Shown piece after piece: positions 53,231-61,665 of a stretch of 64,000 nucleotides of DNA. The translations under genes were made by a program, and so were the position numbers. The stretch is from Lewinellaceae bacterium (lineage in GTDB: Bacteria > Bacteroidota > Bacteroidia > Chitinophagales > Saprospiraceae): assembly GCA_020636155.1 (NCBI GenBank), contig JACJYM010000010.1, positions 1 through 64,000 of the forward strand. Reading direction: 5' to 3'. The number at the start of each line of letters is the position of its first letter. Within the stretch, counting starts at the first letter, position 1. The notes beneath the pieces are model-generated. The model had not been told where the DNA came from and searched no databases. It saw only the letters and a program-made list of their open reading frames with translations.

Positions 53231-54111
53231 TTATTCCTTTTATCTAGCCCCCACAGTAGTTTTTCACTCACCGTATGTATAAAACTATTCCCTTCTAATT
53301 GTACCAAGCAGAATTTTGACCTACACTTTTTTACCGTAATCCTATGTTCTGCACTGATGATTTCGTGCCTAGAATCCAGTGTGCATAGAAAACTATCCGT
53401 TCTCCCCTCCAGTGTCAGTGTTATTTCCTTTTCATCACTAAATACAATGGGTCTCATCGTGAGATTGTGTGGAGCAATCGGCGTGATTATAAAATTTCCT
53501 GATCCGGGAAAGACTATCGGCCCACCACACGAGAGTGAATATCCCGTAGATCCCGTAGGGGTACTGATAATGAGACCATCAGCCCATATTGCATTCAGAT
53601 ACTCGCCATTGATGTAACAATGTACGGTTATCATGGCAGAATTATCTCTTTTATGTACCGTAAAATCGTTTAATGCGAAATTATTTTCACCGAAAATTGA
53701 CAGGTTAGAGGTGACCTCTATCATAGTTCTCCCATCTATTATATAATGCCCATTTACCAATGCATCAATGGCTTCTCCCACCTTGTGTTTTTCCGTACTC
53801 GCGAGAAAACCGAGCCTACCAAGATTGATGCCGAGAATGGGAATTTCGGCGTTTTTGACGAGGGTCGCCGCATGCAATATAGTGCCATCTCCTCCCAGTG
53901 TAATCACAAAATCAATCTTCTCCTTGACCAATTCCTTATGATCGTGAATCACTTCATACTGAGCGACTAAGATATTTTTTTCAAGTAATTGAGAATAAAG
54001 CTTTACATCTATATACACTTTAACGGCCTTGGCCGAAAAGTCGTGAAGTAGCCTTGAAATGATTTCTATATCTTCTACTTCTATTCTCTGTCCATAGAGG
54101 AGTACTCGCAT
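53227..54111 (-). CDS. nadK: NAD kinase
   Basis: The enzyme phosphorylates NAD to NADP. The 294-residue protein has the GGDGT motif as TLGGDGTILHAATL, the ADGLIISTPTGSTGYSLSCGGP block and the usual ending DLRIxxxR-like region. The start MRVLLYGQRIE fits the family. An exact -7 box lies immediately upstream, so close that the predicted transcript start is the first base of the ATG: a leaderless message is likely. It is first of nadK-GT2-rsmG. Confidence 0.95.
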   Translation of the reverse strand: MRVLLYGQRIEVEDIEIISRLLHDFSAKAVKVYIDVKLYSQLLEKNILVAQYEVIHDHKELVKEKIDFVITLGGDGTILHAATLVKNAEIPILGINLGRLGFLASTEKHKVGEAIDALVNGHYIIDGRTMIEVTSNLSIFGENNFALNDFTVHKRDNSAMITVHCYINGEYLNAIWADGLIISTPTGSTGYSLSCGGPIVFPGSGNFIITPIAPHNLTMRPIVFSDEKEITLTLEGRTDSFLCTLDSRHEIISAEHRITVKKCRSKFCLVQLEGNSFIHTVSEKLLWGLDKRNK

Positions 54112-54115
54112 ACAT

Positions 54116-54123
54116 CAAAGATA
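54116..54123 (-). promoter_or_regulatory. -7 box (TATCTTTG) directly before nadK
   Basis: This exact TAnnTTTG match on the minus strand ends five bases before the nadK ATG at 54111. With the usual spacing, transcription begins at or next to the start codon. Confidence 0.55.
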
Positions 54124-54234
54124 AACAGAGTTTTTAATTCAATGTATTAGGCGGTTCTTTTATTGAATCAAAAATTACTAATAACTTTCGTTTCAGTAAT
54201 GTTCACCGTTATTATGAATTAGTATTCTTTTCCA

Positions 54235-54242
54235 TATTTTTG
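54235..54242 (+). promoter_or_regulatory. Upstream -7 box (TATTTTTG), possible second folB promoter
   Basis: This exact TAnnTTTG match lies 115 bases before the folB ATG. It would give a longer leader than the box at 54326. It could equally be chance. Confidence 0.3.
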
Positions 54243-54325
54243 CAACAGTCACTTACCCACAGTTTGTAAATGCGATACAAAAGAAGACTTCGTCGAATTA
54301 AAGAGATTGATTAGGAAAATGATAT

Positions 54326-54333
54326 TATTTTTG
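54326..54333 (+). promoter_or_regulatory. -7 box (TATTTTTG) of folB
   Basis: This exact TAnnTTTG match predicts transcription from about 54338 and a 20-base leader. A TTG at 54307-54309 lies 16 bp upstream and may be the -33 element. Confidence 0.55.
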
Positions 54334-54357
54334 TAACAATTCATGTAAATAAACATA

Positions 54358-54708
54358 ATGAAAACCAAAGTTGCACTTAAAGGAATTGAATTTTATGCTT
54401 TCCACGGATTTCATGAAATAGAACAAAAAATGGGCAATAAATTCGCCATAGATGTCGAAGTCGAGTTAAAGAGCTTTGACAGTGTCAATGATGATATCAA
54501 TGATACTTTAGACTACGATATTTTGTTTCAGTTATGCAAGGAAGAGATGGCAAATACTCAAAAACTCCTTGAAACGGTAGTTTTTAATATCATTCAAAAA
54601 TTGAAAAAATTGGATGAACATGTTACGGCCGGGAAAGTCTCTTTGGCCAAATTTTCACCTCCATTGGATGGTAAAATTGAAAAAGCGGTCATTACTATGG
54701 AGTTTTAA
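54358..54708 (+). CDS. folB: Dihydroneopterin aldolase
   Basis: The enzyme cleaves 7,8-dihydroneopterin in folate synthesis. The 116-residue length is normal. Landmarks are the start IEFYAFHGFHEIEQKMGNKFAIDVEV, the catalytic-region DTLDYDILFQL with the conserved Tyr, LETVVFNIIQKL and the final VSLAKFSPPLDG. It is followed 72 bp later by the DUF4837 gene on the same strand. The two may share a message, but the gap is long enough for a separate promoter. Confidence 0.94.
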   Translation: MKTKVALKGIEFYAFHGFHEIEQKMGNKFAIDVEVELKSFDSVNDDINDTLDYDILFQLCKEEMANTQKLLETVVFNIIQKLKKLDEHVTAGKVSLAKFSPPLDGKIEKAVITMEF

Positions 54709-54780
54709 CATTAAAATATGCAGTGACGCAACCATTAAAAGTGTCCTTGCATCTTAGTTTTTTGAAAAATAAATCTAAAC

Positions 54781-55884
54781 ATGAGAATCGTATTCAAATA
54801 TATATTTTCGATATTGATTGTTAACTCAATTTTCGTCTCCTGTAAGAATGACATTGGACTCAATGATGGACTTAAGCCACCAGCACTAGGCGTATTAAAT
54901 GAAATCGTCGTCATAGCTGATGACAAATTGTACGATGGTCCCATTGGTGATACTTTGAGATATTATTTTGAATCCGCTTATCCACTTATGCCGGCACCCG
55001 AAAGTATGTTTGACTTACGGCATTTTACACCCGAAGAGTTAGATAACCAACCTCTAAGAAAAGAATTGAGAACTTATCTAGTCGTGGCCAATCTATCAGA
55101 TACGGAATCGTCAACGACTAAAATGGTACGGTCTGACCTCGGTGAAAATCGATACCTCAAAGTGAAAGAAGGCAACGATGTAACCACCCTTGTAGGTAAA
55201 GATAAATGGGCTCAAGGTCAGATGCTGTTCTACATATTTGCCAATGATCCTTCGAATTTGGAAAAAGCCATTGCAGAGAATTTCAACAGTATTGCAACCA
55301 AAGTCAATAAATTTGATGAATCGATTATAGAAGGTAATATCTATGCTGTCCGACATGTGAACAAAGGCCTTTCCGAAAAAATTTTAAACGAATTTGGAAT
55401 CGAAATGAAAGTTCCAAATGACTACAATATGGTCGTCGATAAACCGGAAGATCACTTCATGTGGTTGAAAAAGGATGCCAAAGATGCTGTGATGGGAATT
55501 GCCCTTCAAAGTGTAAAATACCGCAATCAAAGTCAACTAAACTTGGATAGTCTCATTGCATTTAGAAATGAGTATGGAAAAAAATACATAAGTAGTGATA
55601 AAGAAGGTAGCTATATGGTGACAAATGACGAAGACCTCCCTATCATGTCTTATGATGTCGAGATTGATGGCCATTATGCCAAGGAAATCAGAGGTATATG
55701 GGAAATGGAAAATGACTTTAAAGGAGGGCCTTACTTTTGTTATGCCATACCTCTCCCCGAGCAAGACAGATTGGTCTATATTGACGTCCTCGTCCTGAGG
55801 CAAGGAAAAGACAAACGCAACTTAATGCAACAATTAGACTACATTGTCAAAAATATTAAAATACCTTCGACCAAGACCAACTAA
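54781..55884 (+). CDS. DUF4837 family lipoprotein
   Basis: The 367-residue protein has a lipoprotein signal (MRIVFKYIFSILIVNSIFVSC, lipidated at the Cys). The rest reads as DUF4837: GVLNEIVVIADDKLYDGPIGD near the start and GGPYFCYAIPLPEQDRLVYID near the end. The family is confined, as far as I know, to Bacteroidota and has no known function. fhs follows 58 bp later, with no hairpin between. Confidence 0.9.
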   Translation: MRIVFKYIFSILIVNSIFVSCKNDIGLNDGLKPPALGVLNEIVVIADDKLYDGPIGDTLRYYFESAYPLMPAPESMFDLRHFTPEELDNQPLRKELRTYLVVANLSDTESSTTKMVRSDLGENRYLKVKEGNDVTTLVGKDKWAQGQMLFYIFANDPSNLEKAIAENFNSIATKVNKFDESIIEGNIYAVRHVNKGLSEKILNEFGIEMKVPNDYNMVVDKPEDHFMWLKKDAKDAVMGIALQSVKYRNQSQLNLDSLIAFRNEYGKKYISSDKEGSYMVTNDEDLPIMSYDVEIDGHYAKEIRGIWEMENDFKGGPYFCYAIPLPEQDRLVYIDVLVLRQGKDKRNLMQQLDYIVKNIKIPSTKTN

Positions 55885-55942
55885 ATTTCAGAATTGGCTT
55901 TATTATTGCATATTTAAAACCGTAACAAAAATTAATTAAAAA

Positions 55943-57619
55943 ATGAGTTTTCCTAGTGATTTAAGCATTGCACAAAATGCAAAACTTCAGCCTATTGACG
56001 AGATTGCTGCAAAATTAAATTTAGACAGAGAAATTTTGCACCATTATGGTAAGTACATTGCTAAGTTGCCTCTTGACTTAATCGACGAGGAAAAAATCAA
56101 AAAACATAAGTTAATCCTCGTTACTGCCATTAACCCTACCCCCGCAGGAGAAGGGAAAACTACGGTTTCTATTGGCTTAAATGAAGGCTTAAATAAAATA
56201 GGAAAACAATCCATAGCAGTCTTAAGAGAGCCATCTCTAGGGCCAGTTTTCGGAATCAAAGGGGGAGCAGCCGGTGGTGGTTATTCTCAAGTAGTGCCTA
56301 TGGAAGATATTAATCTGCATTTTACCGGAGACTTTTCCGCAGTAGAAAAGGCCAATAACTTATTATCCGCTTTGGTAGATAATAATCTCCAAAACAAACT
56401 CCATAGCTTAAATATTGATCCACGGACTATCGTATGGAAACGAGTGATGGATATGAATGACCGTGCCTTAAGAAATATCGTCATCGGGCTGGGTGGTACT
56501 GCTAACGGTGTCCCTAGGCAGGACGGATTTAATATTACTCCGGCTTCTGAAGTGATGGCTATTCTATGCATGTCTAAGGATAGAGAGGACTTAAAAAAGC
56601 GATTGGGAGATATATTTATTGGATTTACTTTTGATAATAAACCAATATTTGCTCGAGATCTTAAAGCAGAAGGTTCAATGGCACTTCTTATGAAAGATGC
56701 CATCAAACCAAATCTCGTACAAACACTTGAAGGAAATCCTGCCATCCTACATGGTGGCCCTTTTGCCAATATTGCACAAGGAACCAACACGATTATTGCT
56801 ACAAAAATGGGTATGTCTCTCAGTGAATATACTGTGACTGAGGCAGGTTTTGGAGCGGATCTTGGTGCAGAAAAATTTATGGATATTAAATGTGGATATG
56901 GAAATCTAGCCCCTGATGCCATTGTCCTTGTAGCAACGATAAGAGCCTTAAGACATCACGGTGGCGCAAAGAAAGACGAGTACAATACACCTTCGCTAGA
57001 AAGAGTCGCAAAAGGATTCGAGAACCTAGAAAAACACATCGAAAACTGTCGAAAATTTGGTATTACACCGATCGTTGCAATTAATCATTTCCCGACCGAT
57101 ACTCAAGAAGAGATTAATTTTATCATTGACAAATGTCGGGAAATGGGAGTAGAAGCAGTACCGTCTTATGGATTTGCAAAAGGAGGAGAAGGAACCAAAG
57201 ACCTAGCTCATGCCGTAGTCAACAACATTGCTCAAGGTACCAATCACTTTAAGAGATTGTACGATTGGAATGATAGTATAGAAGAAAAAATTGAAATTAT
57301 TTCTAAAGAAGTATATGGTGCCTCTGGGGTAGATTATTCTCCCGAAGCTAAAAGACAATTGAGATCTATCAAATCTTTAGGTTTTGACAAACTACCCGTG
57401 TGTATGGCAAAAACACAAAAATCCCTTTCTGACAAGGAGACTCTTGTCGGGAGGCCAAGAGATTTTGAGGTACAGGTGAGAGAATTCGAATTTGCTGCTG
57501 GAGCAGGTTTTGTAATACCAATATTGGGCAATATGATGCGAATGCCTGGATTGCCTTCCGTGCCTGCATCAGAGGGTATGGATATTGACAATGATGGAGT
57601 AATTACTGGTCTAAGTTAG
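55943..57619 (+). CDS. fhs: Formate-tetrahydrofolate ligase
   Basis: The enzyme makes 10-formyltetrahydrofolate from formate, THF and ATP, supplying one-carbon units. The 558-residue length matches the family. The nucleotide-binding loop is TPAGEGKTTVSIGLNEGL; other family blocks are LREPSLGPVFGIKGGAAGGGY, FNITPASEVMAIL and VTEAGFGADLGAEKFMDIKC. It is the likely end of the folB-DUF4837-fhs stretch and overlaps the convergent polymerase/ligase gene by 17 bp at its end. Confidence 0.97.
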   Translation: MSFPSDLSIAQNAKLQPIDEIAAKLNLDREILHHYGKYIAKLPLDLIDEEKIKKHKLILVTAINPTPAGEGKTTVSIGLNEGLNKIGKQSIAVLREPSLGPVFGIKGGAAGGGYSQVVPMEDINLHFTGDFSAVEKANNLLSALVDNNLQNKLHSLNIDPRTIVWKRVMDMNDRALRNIVIGLGGTANGVPRQDGFNITPASEVMAILCMSKDREDLKKRLGDIFIGFTFDNKPIFARDLKAEGSMALLMKDAIKPNLVQTLEGNPAILHGGPFANIAQGTNTIIATKMGMSLSEYTVTEAGFGADLGAEKFMDIKCGYGNLAPDAIVLVATIRALRHHGGAKKDEYNTPSLERVAKGFENLEKHIENCRKFGITPIVAINHFPTDTQEEINFIIDKCREMGVEAVPSYGFAKGGEGTKDLAHAVVNNIAQGTNHFKRLYDWNDSIEEKIEIISKEVYGASGVDYSPEAKRQLRSIKSLGFDKLPVCMAKTQKSLSDKETLVGRPRDFEVQVREFEFAAGAGFVIPILGNMMRMPGLPSVPASEGMDIDNDGVITGLS

Positions 57620-59048
57620 TATCAAATCTCGTTTTTCTACCAAAATATACAAGCAGAGACAAACAAAAGAAAAAGATAAAGCCAACTTTATCGACTTCGA
57701 GTAAGTCATTCATTGTGTTAAGAATAAGGACTATGATGACACATAATAGTGATGCCATGACCAATGTTTTGTCCCGAAGACTCTTGGTCAAATGATAGAC
57801 TTTTTCTCCATATAATAATGTGGTTATCACTAAGGATATAAATATCAAGAATCCAAAAATTCCTTGCTCGACCAATACCATTAAATAATAGTTGTGGATA
57901 CCTGAATGTTCAGGATTGTCACTTACGTAGGTCTGAAAACTCGTCAAGGTATAGGGTTTATAAAAAGAATAAAAAGTGCTAGGGCCGAAGCCAAAAATCG
58001 GTTTATCTTCAACCATGGCGACACCAGCTACCCATCGGTGGATGCGTTCCATACTCGAAATATCCTCAAGTTTATAGGTCGCGGAAATCAGATTTCCAAA
58101 TTCGTCATGAGAAATGGTTTTTTCAAAATTTGGTGCTAAGTCCAGCCATGCATTATTGTTGTACAAAAACAAACCACCAATCATTACGACCATAACACTC
58201 GCAATAATCGCTTGTTTTATAAGTTTCCATTGGAAAATATAATAAGCTGCCACCGCCAAGACAATAGAGCCCATAGCTGCTCGTGTGTAAGATAGGCTTA
58301 TAGCCAGTATATATAACAGGATTAAAAATCCATACACAAGTTTGCCCATTTTATTAGTAGATATCCTAAACATCGCCCATACAAATGGCAAGACTAACAC
58401 CGCAATGGCTGCATAACTTACATGGTTTCTAAAGAATGGCTTCATCACTAGATTAATCGAATCAAACGTAAAATTCTGCAATGAATGTCTGAAAATGGTA
58501 ATCATAATCCCAATCGCCAATGACCAGATACAGACCTTGAAAAGCTTGATGACGATCTCGGTATTAATAAAATTCAATGGGAGAAAGAAAAAAGGAATAA
58601 TGTACCAAAGTTTGGCAATAAAGTACTTAAACGAAAGTATATGATCTTGAGAAAACAAACTCGTAAAAAATATGGCGATTACATGAAGGATGATTAGTAT
58701 GGTAATCGGATTGTCGAGATATAGGAATTTCTCTTTTAGTCCCCTCGTTATGAGGGATAATATTCCGATGCCGAACAATAGCCACATGATAGGCTCACTG
58801 GGTAAGTCTGTTCCTAGAGTTTGGCTGAAAGAAAACTCAATAGAATACGGTATCGTCAGAAAAAAAAGAAAGTAAATACTCCTGTAATCTAACAACAGTA
58901 TAAACACTGAAAATAAGGATAATACGCCAAGTAGTGGTATAGGATTGTCCTTATCAATAAATTGATACAGTGCAAGTAAAAAAATTGCAATCGATAAGAA
59001 AAATGCCCATTTCTCTTTTTTACTTATATATATCGCAGCATCCTGCAT
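57603..59048 (-). CDS. O-antigen ligase / polysaccharide polymerase-like membrane protein
   Basis: The 481-residue protein has about 11-12 membrane helices and one large periplasmic loop. The Wzy_C-type region is recognisable in RWVAGVAMVEDKPIFGFGPS and SGIHNYYLMVLVEQGIFGF, where the His is the conserved residue of ligases. It joins or polymerises glycan units delivered by a flippase; which of the two roles cannot be told from sequence. It lies 6 bp after the Wzz-like gene and overlaps fhs convergently. Confidence 0.9.
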   Translation of the reverse strand: MQDAAIYISKKEKWAFFLSIAIFLLALYQFIDKDNPIPLLGVLSLFSVFILLLDYRSIYFLFFLTIPYSIEFSFSQTLGTDLPSEPIMWLLFGIGILSLITRGLKEKFLYLDNPITILIILHVIAIFFTSLFSQDHILSFKYFIAKLWYIIPFFFLPLNFINTEIVIKLFKVCIWSLAIGIMITIFRHSLQNFTFDSINLVMKPFFRNHVSYAAIAVLVLPFVWAMFRISTNKMGKLVYGFLILLYILAISLSYTRAAMGSIVLAVAAYYIFQWKLIKQAIIASVMVVMIGGLFLYNNNAWLDLAPNFEKTISHDEFGNLISATYKLEDISSMERIHRWVAGVAMVEDKPIFGFGPSTFYSFYKPYTLTSFQTYVSDNPEHSGIHNYYLMVLVEQGIFGFLIFISLVITTLLYGEKVYHLTKSLRDKTLVMASLLCVIIVLILNTMNDLLEVDKVGFIFFFCLSLLVYFGRKTRFDTNLDQ

Positions 59049-59054
59049 CGCTGG

Positions 59055-60128
59055 CTAAAGTACACTTTTGTAACCGTCGATAAGCAAGACTGCCAAGCAT
59101 GAAAATATGAAAGCAAAAAACGTTGCACCCAAGATAATCAATGAACGCAATGGTCTCGACTTATAGTTTGGATAAGTCGCAGGCTGAATAATGATTAAAG
59201 ACGGGTTTTGGCTGAATTCTGCGTTGTCCATAAGATTTTTCCTTTCCAAATCAAATGCCAATTGATCTTGCAGAACTCTTAATTGTTTTTCTAAAGAGGT
59301 TATCAATGAATATCCTTTGTTATAATTGTTGACTTCGTCATCGACCGCCATCATTTTTCCGGTCAAGCCTTCCGTTTCTGCCCTATATTTATTCAAAGAG
59401 TCTCGAGAAATTGCATTCTTTTTGTAGAATTCCAATTTAGATTTTGCATCACTAAGTTTGGCTTTGGTGTTTGATTTAATTTTTGACAAGACCTCACCTT
59501 GAAATTCTGTACTTAACACTCCGTAACTATCCCTGAGATTTGAGAGGCTATCGTTTAAAATTTTTTGTCTTTCCAATTTATTTTCAATGGAAAGCGACAG
59601 TGTTTTAGAAAGGGTTAGTTGATTGGTCTTTATGATGTTTTGGGATAAACTGTCAAGTACCACTATTGAGTAATCTACAATTTTTTTGGCCATTTCAGGA
59701 TCTTTATCCTCAGCGGTAAGCTCTAGTGCATCATATTTCGTCTTACTCACTGAAAACAATTCCCAAAATCGAGTGAAAATTTGAAATTTTGCTTTAGGCG
59801 AATTTTCTTTAATTTCATAAGACTTGTAGAGGTTAAAATGATCAATAATTGCGAAGGTAAATTCCTGCGAAGTGGCAATACTTAACAACCGATCCAACTC
59901 GTCATTATTCCCATAAATATCCGTTGGCCTTTCGTAAGAACCAAGGGGAATAGGCTTTGACAAGTCCTCACTCGCTGGATAGGCCAATGCCGTAGATTTG
60001 TAATAATCAGGCATAAAAAGCGTGATAATCAAGCTCAATATTGCCACTAAAATAGTAGTTATTATAATTTGCTTTTTCCACTTTTTTAAAGTCTGAATTA
60101 TACCCAAAATACTGTACTCTCTTGCCAT
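59055..60128 (-). CDS. Wzz-type chain-length determinant (polysaccharide co-polymerase)
   Basis: The 357-residue protein has two membrane helices at the ends (IITTILVAILSLIITLFMP, about 20-40, and SLIILGATFFAFIFSCLAVLL near the C-terminus) enclosing a periplasmic coiled coil of about 280 residues. The proline- and glycine-rich element before the second helix (PATYPNYKSRPLRSL) is typical of Wzz. It would set glycan length for the neighbouring polymerase. No tyrosine-kinase domain is attached. Confidence 0.9.
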   Translation of the reverse strand: MAREYSILGIIQTLKKWKKQIIITTILVAILSLIITLFMPDYYKSTALAYPASEDLSKPIPLGSYERPTDIYGNNDELDRLLSIATSQEFTFAIIDHFNLYKSYEIKENSPKAKFQIFTRFWELFSVSKTKYDALELTAEDKDPEMAKKIVDYSIVVLDSLSQNIIKTNQLTLSKTLSLSIENKLERQKILNDSLSNLRDSYGVLSTEFQGEVLSKIKSNTKAKLSDAKSKLEFYKKNAISRDSLNKYRAETEGLTGKMMAVDDEVNNYNKGYSLITSLEKQLRVLQDQLAFDLERKNLMDNAEFSQNPSLIIIQPATYPNYKSRPLRSLIILGATFFAFIFSCLAVLLIDGYKSVL

Positions 60129-60166
60129 AAGAAAAGTTTTATCTAAAAATGCGAAGTTAAGTTTAT

Positions 60167-61432
60167 TTATTGTTTGCTAGATGAAATCTCTAATTTATTG
60201 TATTCATAGATTGCGACCATAAATGTACCCAAAGCTGCGAAGGTTTGTGTCAAAAGAGTTGCAATAGCCGCCCCCTCAGCGTTGTAGATAGGGATGAGTT
60301 TCCAATTTAAAAAAGCATTTGTCAATAAGGCTATAAAAAATATAACACTTAATATTTTTAACTTCTTCATACTCAACAGTAATGGGCCAAACACATGGAT
60401 TAGTATTAATGGTATCAATGCCAGTATGATATATTGAAAGACCACATCATAATATTCGGTATATTGGTCATAAAAAAATGAGAGTATTTTGGTTTTTAAC
60501 AACAGTAGAAAAACAACGGCCGATCCCAATAAAAATGTCAAAATAAGAGTGCCTGTTTTCACCAGTTTCATAAGGCCAGTTTTGTCATCTATACTCCTCG
60601 AATACATAGGAAGAAGTATTCCAGCGGCCAGCACACCCACCATGTTGGCAGCTTCGAAAAATCGGAATCCTGCCGCATATACAGAAATCTCCCTTTGGGT
60701 AGAGAGATAGCCAAGCATTATGCCATCTATTTTTGTATAGGCCATCATTAAAAATATAATTATGGTGAATGGTTTTAGTTTCTTGAGTAGGGTTGCATTC
60801 CATACCTTTGACCACCTGAGATGAAATGCACCATTCTGTTTTCTATAGATAAAAATGCTAATTATTAGTGCCAAAGTCGCAGCACATACCTGAGCAATGA
60901 CAAACCAATAAATAGAAAATTCATTCGCATAATATTGCATCAAAAAAAGAAGAATAATGATAAGAAATATACGGTCCAGAGCAGAAATCAAACTATCTGT
61001 TCTATAATTTCCATGAGCTGAAATACTTGATCTAAATAATATAAACAAAGAAGATAATGCCATACCTAAGGCAATCCAAAATATCACTTTTAAATTATAT
61101 CCTCCGAGCAATCCACTCATCAAGACGATGAAAATAAAGCTCAAGGATAATGCTAACTTAAGAGATATCAAATGGTCAAAATAGCTTTTAGAATTATTTG
61201 TTTGCGATAGTTTTACGACGTTAAATTGTTGCAAACCCGGCTCATTAATAAATTGGAATAAGAATACAAAACTTAATACTTCAAAGTACAATCCGTAATC
61301 ATTACCTAAAAGATTTTGCACCTCAGTTTCTACAAAAAGGAGATAGAAGGGTTTTATTAAAAAATTAATAAATACGACAATCGATATATTAATAAAAAAT
61401 TCCCTTCTCAATTGATAAAGTTTGAAATGCAA
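60167..61432 (-). CDS. Oligosaccharide flippase family protein (Wzx-like)
   Basis: The 421-residue protein has about 12 hydrophobic segments and the MATE/Wzx-like fold, seen in LIKPFYLLFVETEVQNLLGNDYG and LMMAYTKIDGIMLGYL with a conserved Asp/Gly pattern. It would turn lipid-linked repeat units across the inner membrane for the ligase/polymerase downstream. It is followed 38 bp later by the Wzz-like gene. No glycosyltransferase genes that build the unit are in this window. Confidence 0.88.
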   Translation of the reverse strand: MHFKLYQLRREFFINISIVVFINFLIKPFYLLFVETEVQNLLGNDYGLYFEVLSFVFLFQFINEPGLQQFNVVKLSQTNNSKSYFDHLISLKLALSLSFIFIVLMSGLLGGYNLKVIFWIALGMALSSLFILFRSSISAHGNYRTDSLISALDRIFLIIILLFLMQYYANEFSIYWFVIAQVCAATLALIISIFIYRKQNGAFHLRWSKVWNATLLKKLKPFTIIIFLMMAYTKIDGIMLGYLSTQREISVYAAGFRFFEAANMVGVLAAGILLPMYSRSIDDKTGLMKLVKTGTLILTFLLGSAVVFLLLLKTKILSFFYDQYTEYYDVVFQYIILALIPLILIHVFGPLLLSMKKLKILSVIFFIALLTNAFLNWKLIPIYNAEGAAIATLLTQTFAALGTFMVAIYEYNKLEISSSKQ

Positions 61433-61577
61433 TGATACAACCTAAAATTAAGCTTCGCAATACAATCAGATCGCAAAATAAACAACATTTGCGATGCGAC
61501 ATTCATTAAAAACTTCGTAAAAAAATTATGAAATAAAAATTCATATTAAATATTTTTATAATACGTAAATAAATTTT

Positions 61578-61585
61578 TATCTTTG
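61578..61585 (+). promoter_or_regulatory. -7 box (TATCTTTG) of the type IX-sorted protein gene
   Basis: This exact TAnnTTTG match predicts transcription from about 61590 and a leader of about 76 bases before the ATG at 61666. Confidence 0.5.
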
Positions 61586-61665
61586 CCAAGTTGTTCTCCG
61601 AATGATGGAAAGAGACAACCCAATTCCAACCAAGGTTATTTTTTTTGAACACAAACTGATTTGCA

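Noticed and set aside
56287..56922. A 211-codon open frame on the minus strand inside fhs
   Set aside because: It is antisense to a strongly conserved enzyme gene, has no start signals and no recognisable protein features; codon bias of fhs explains it.
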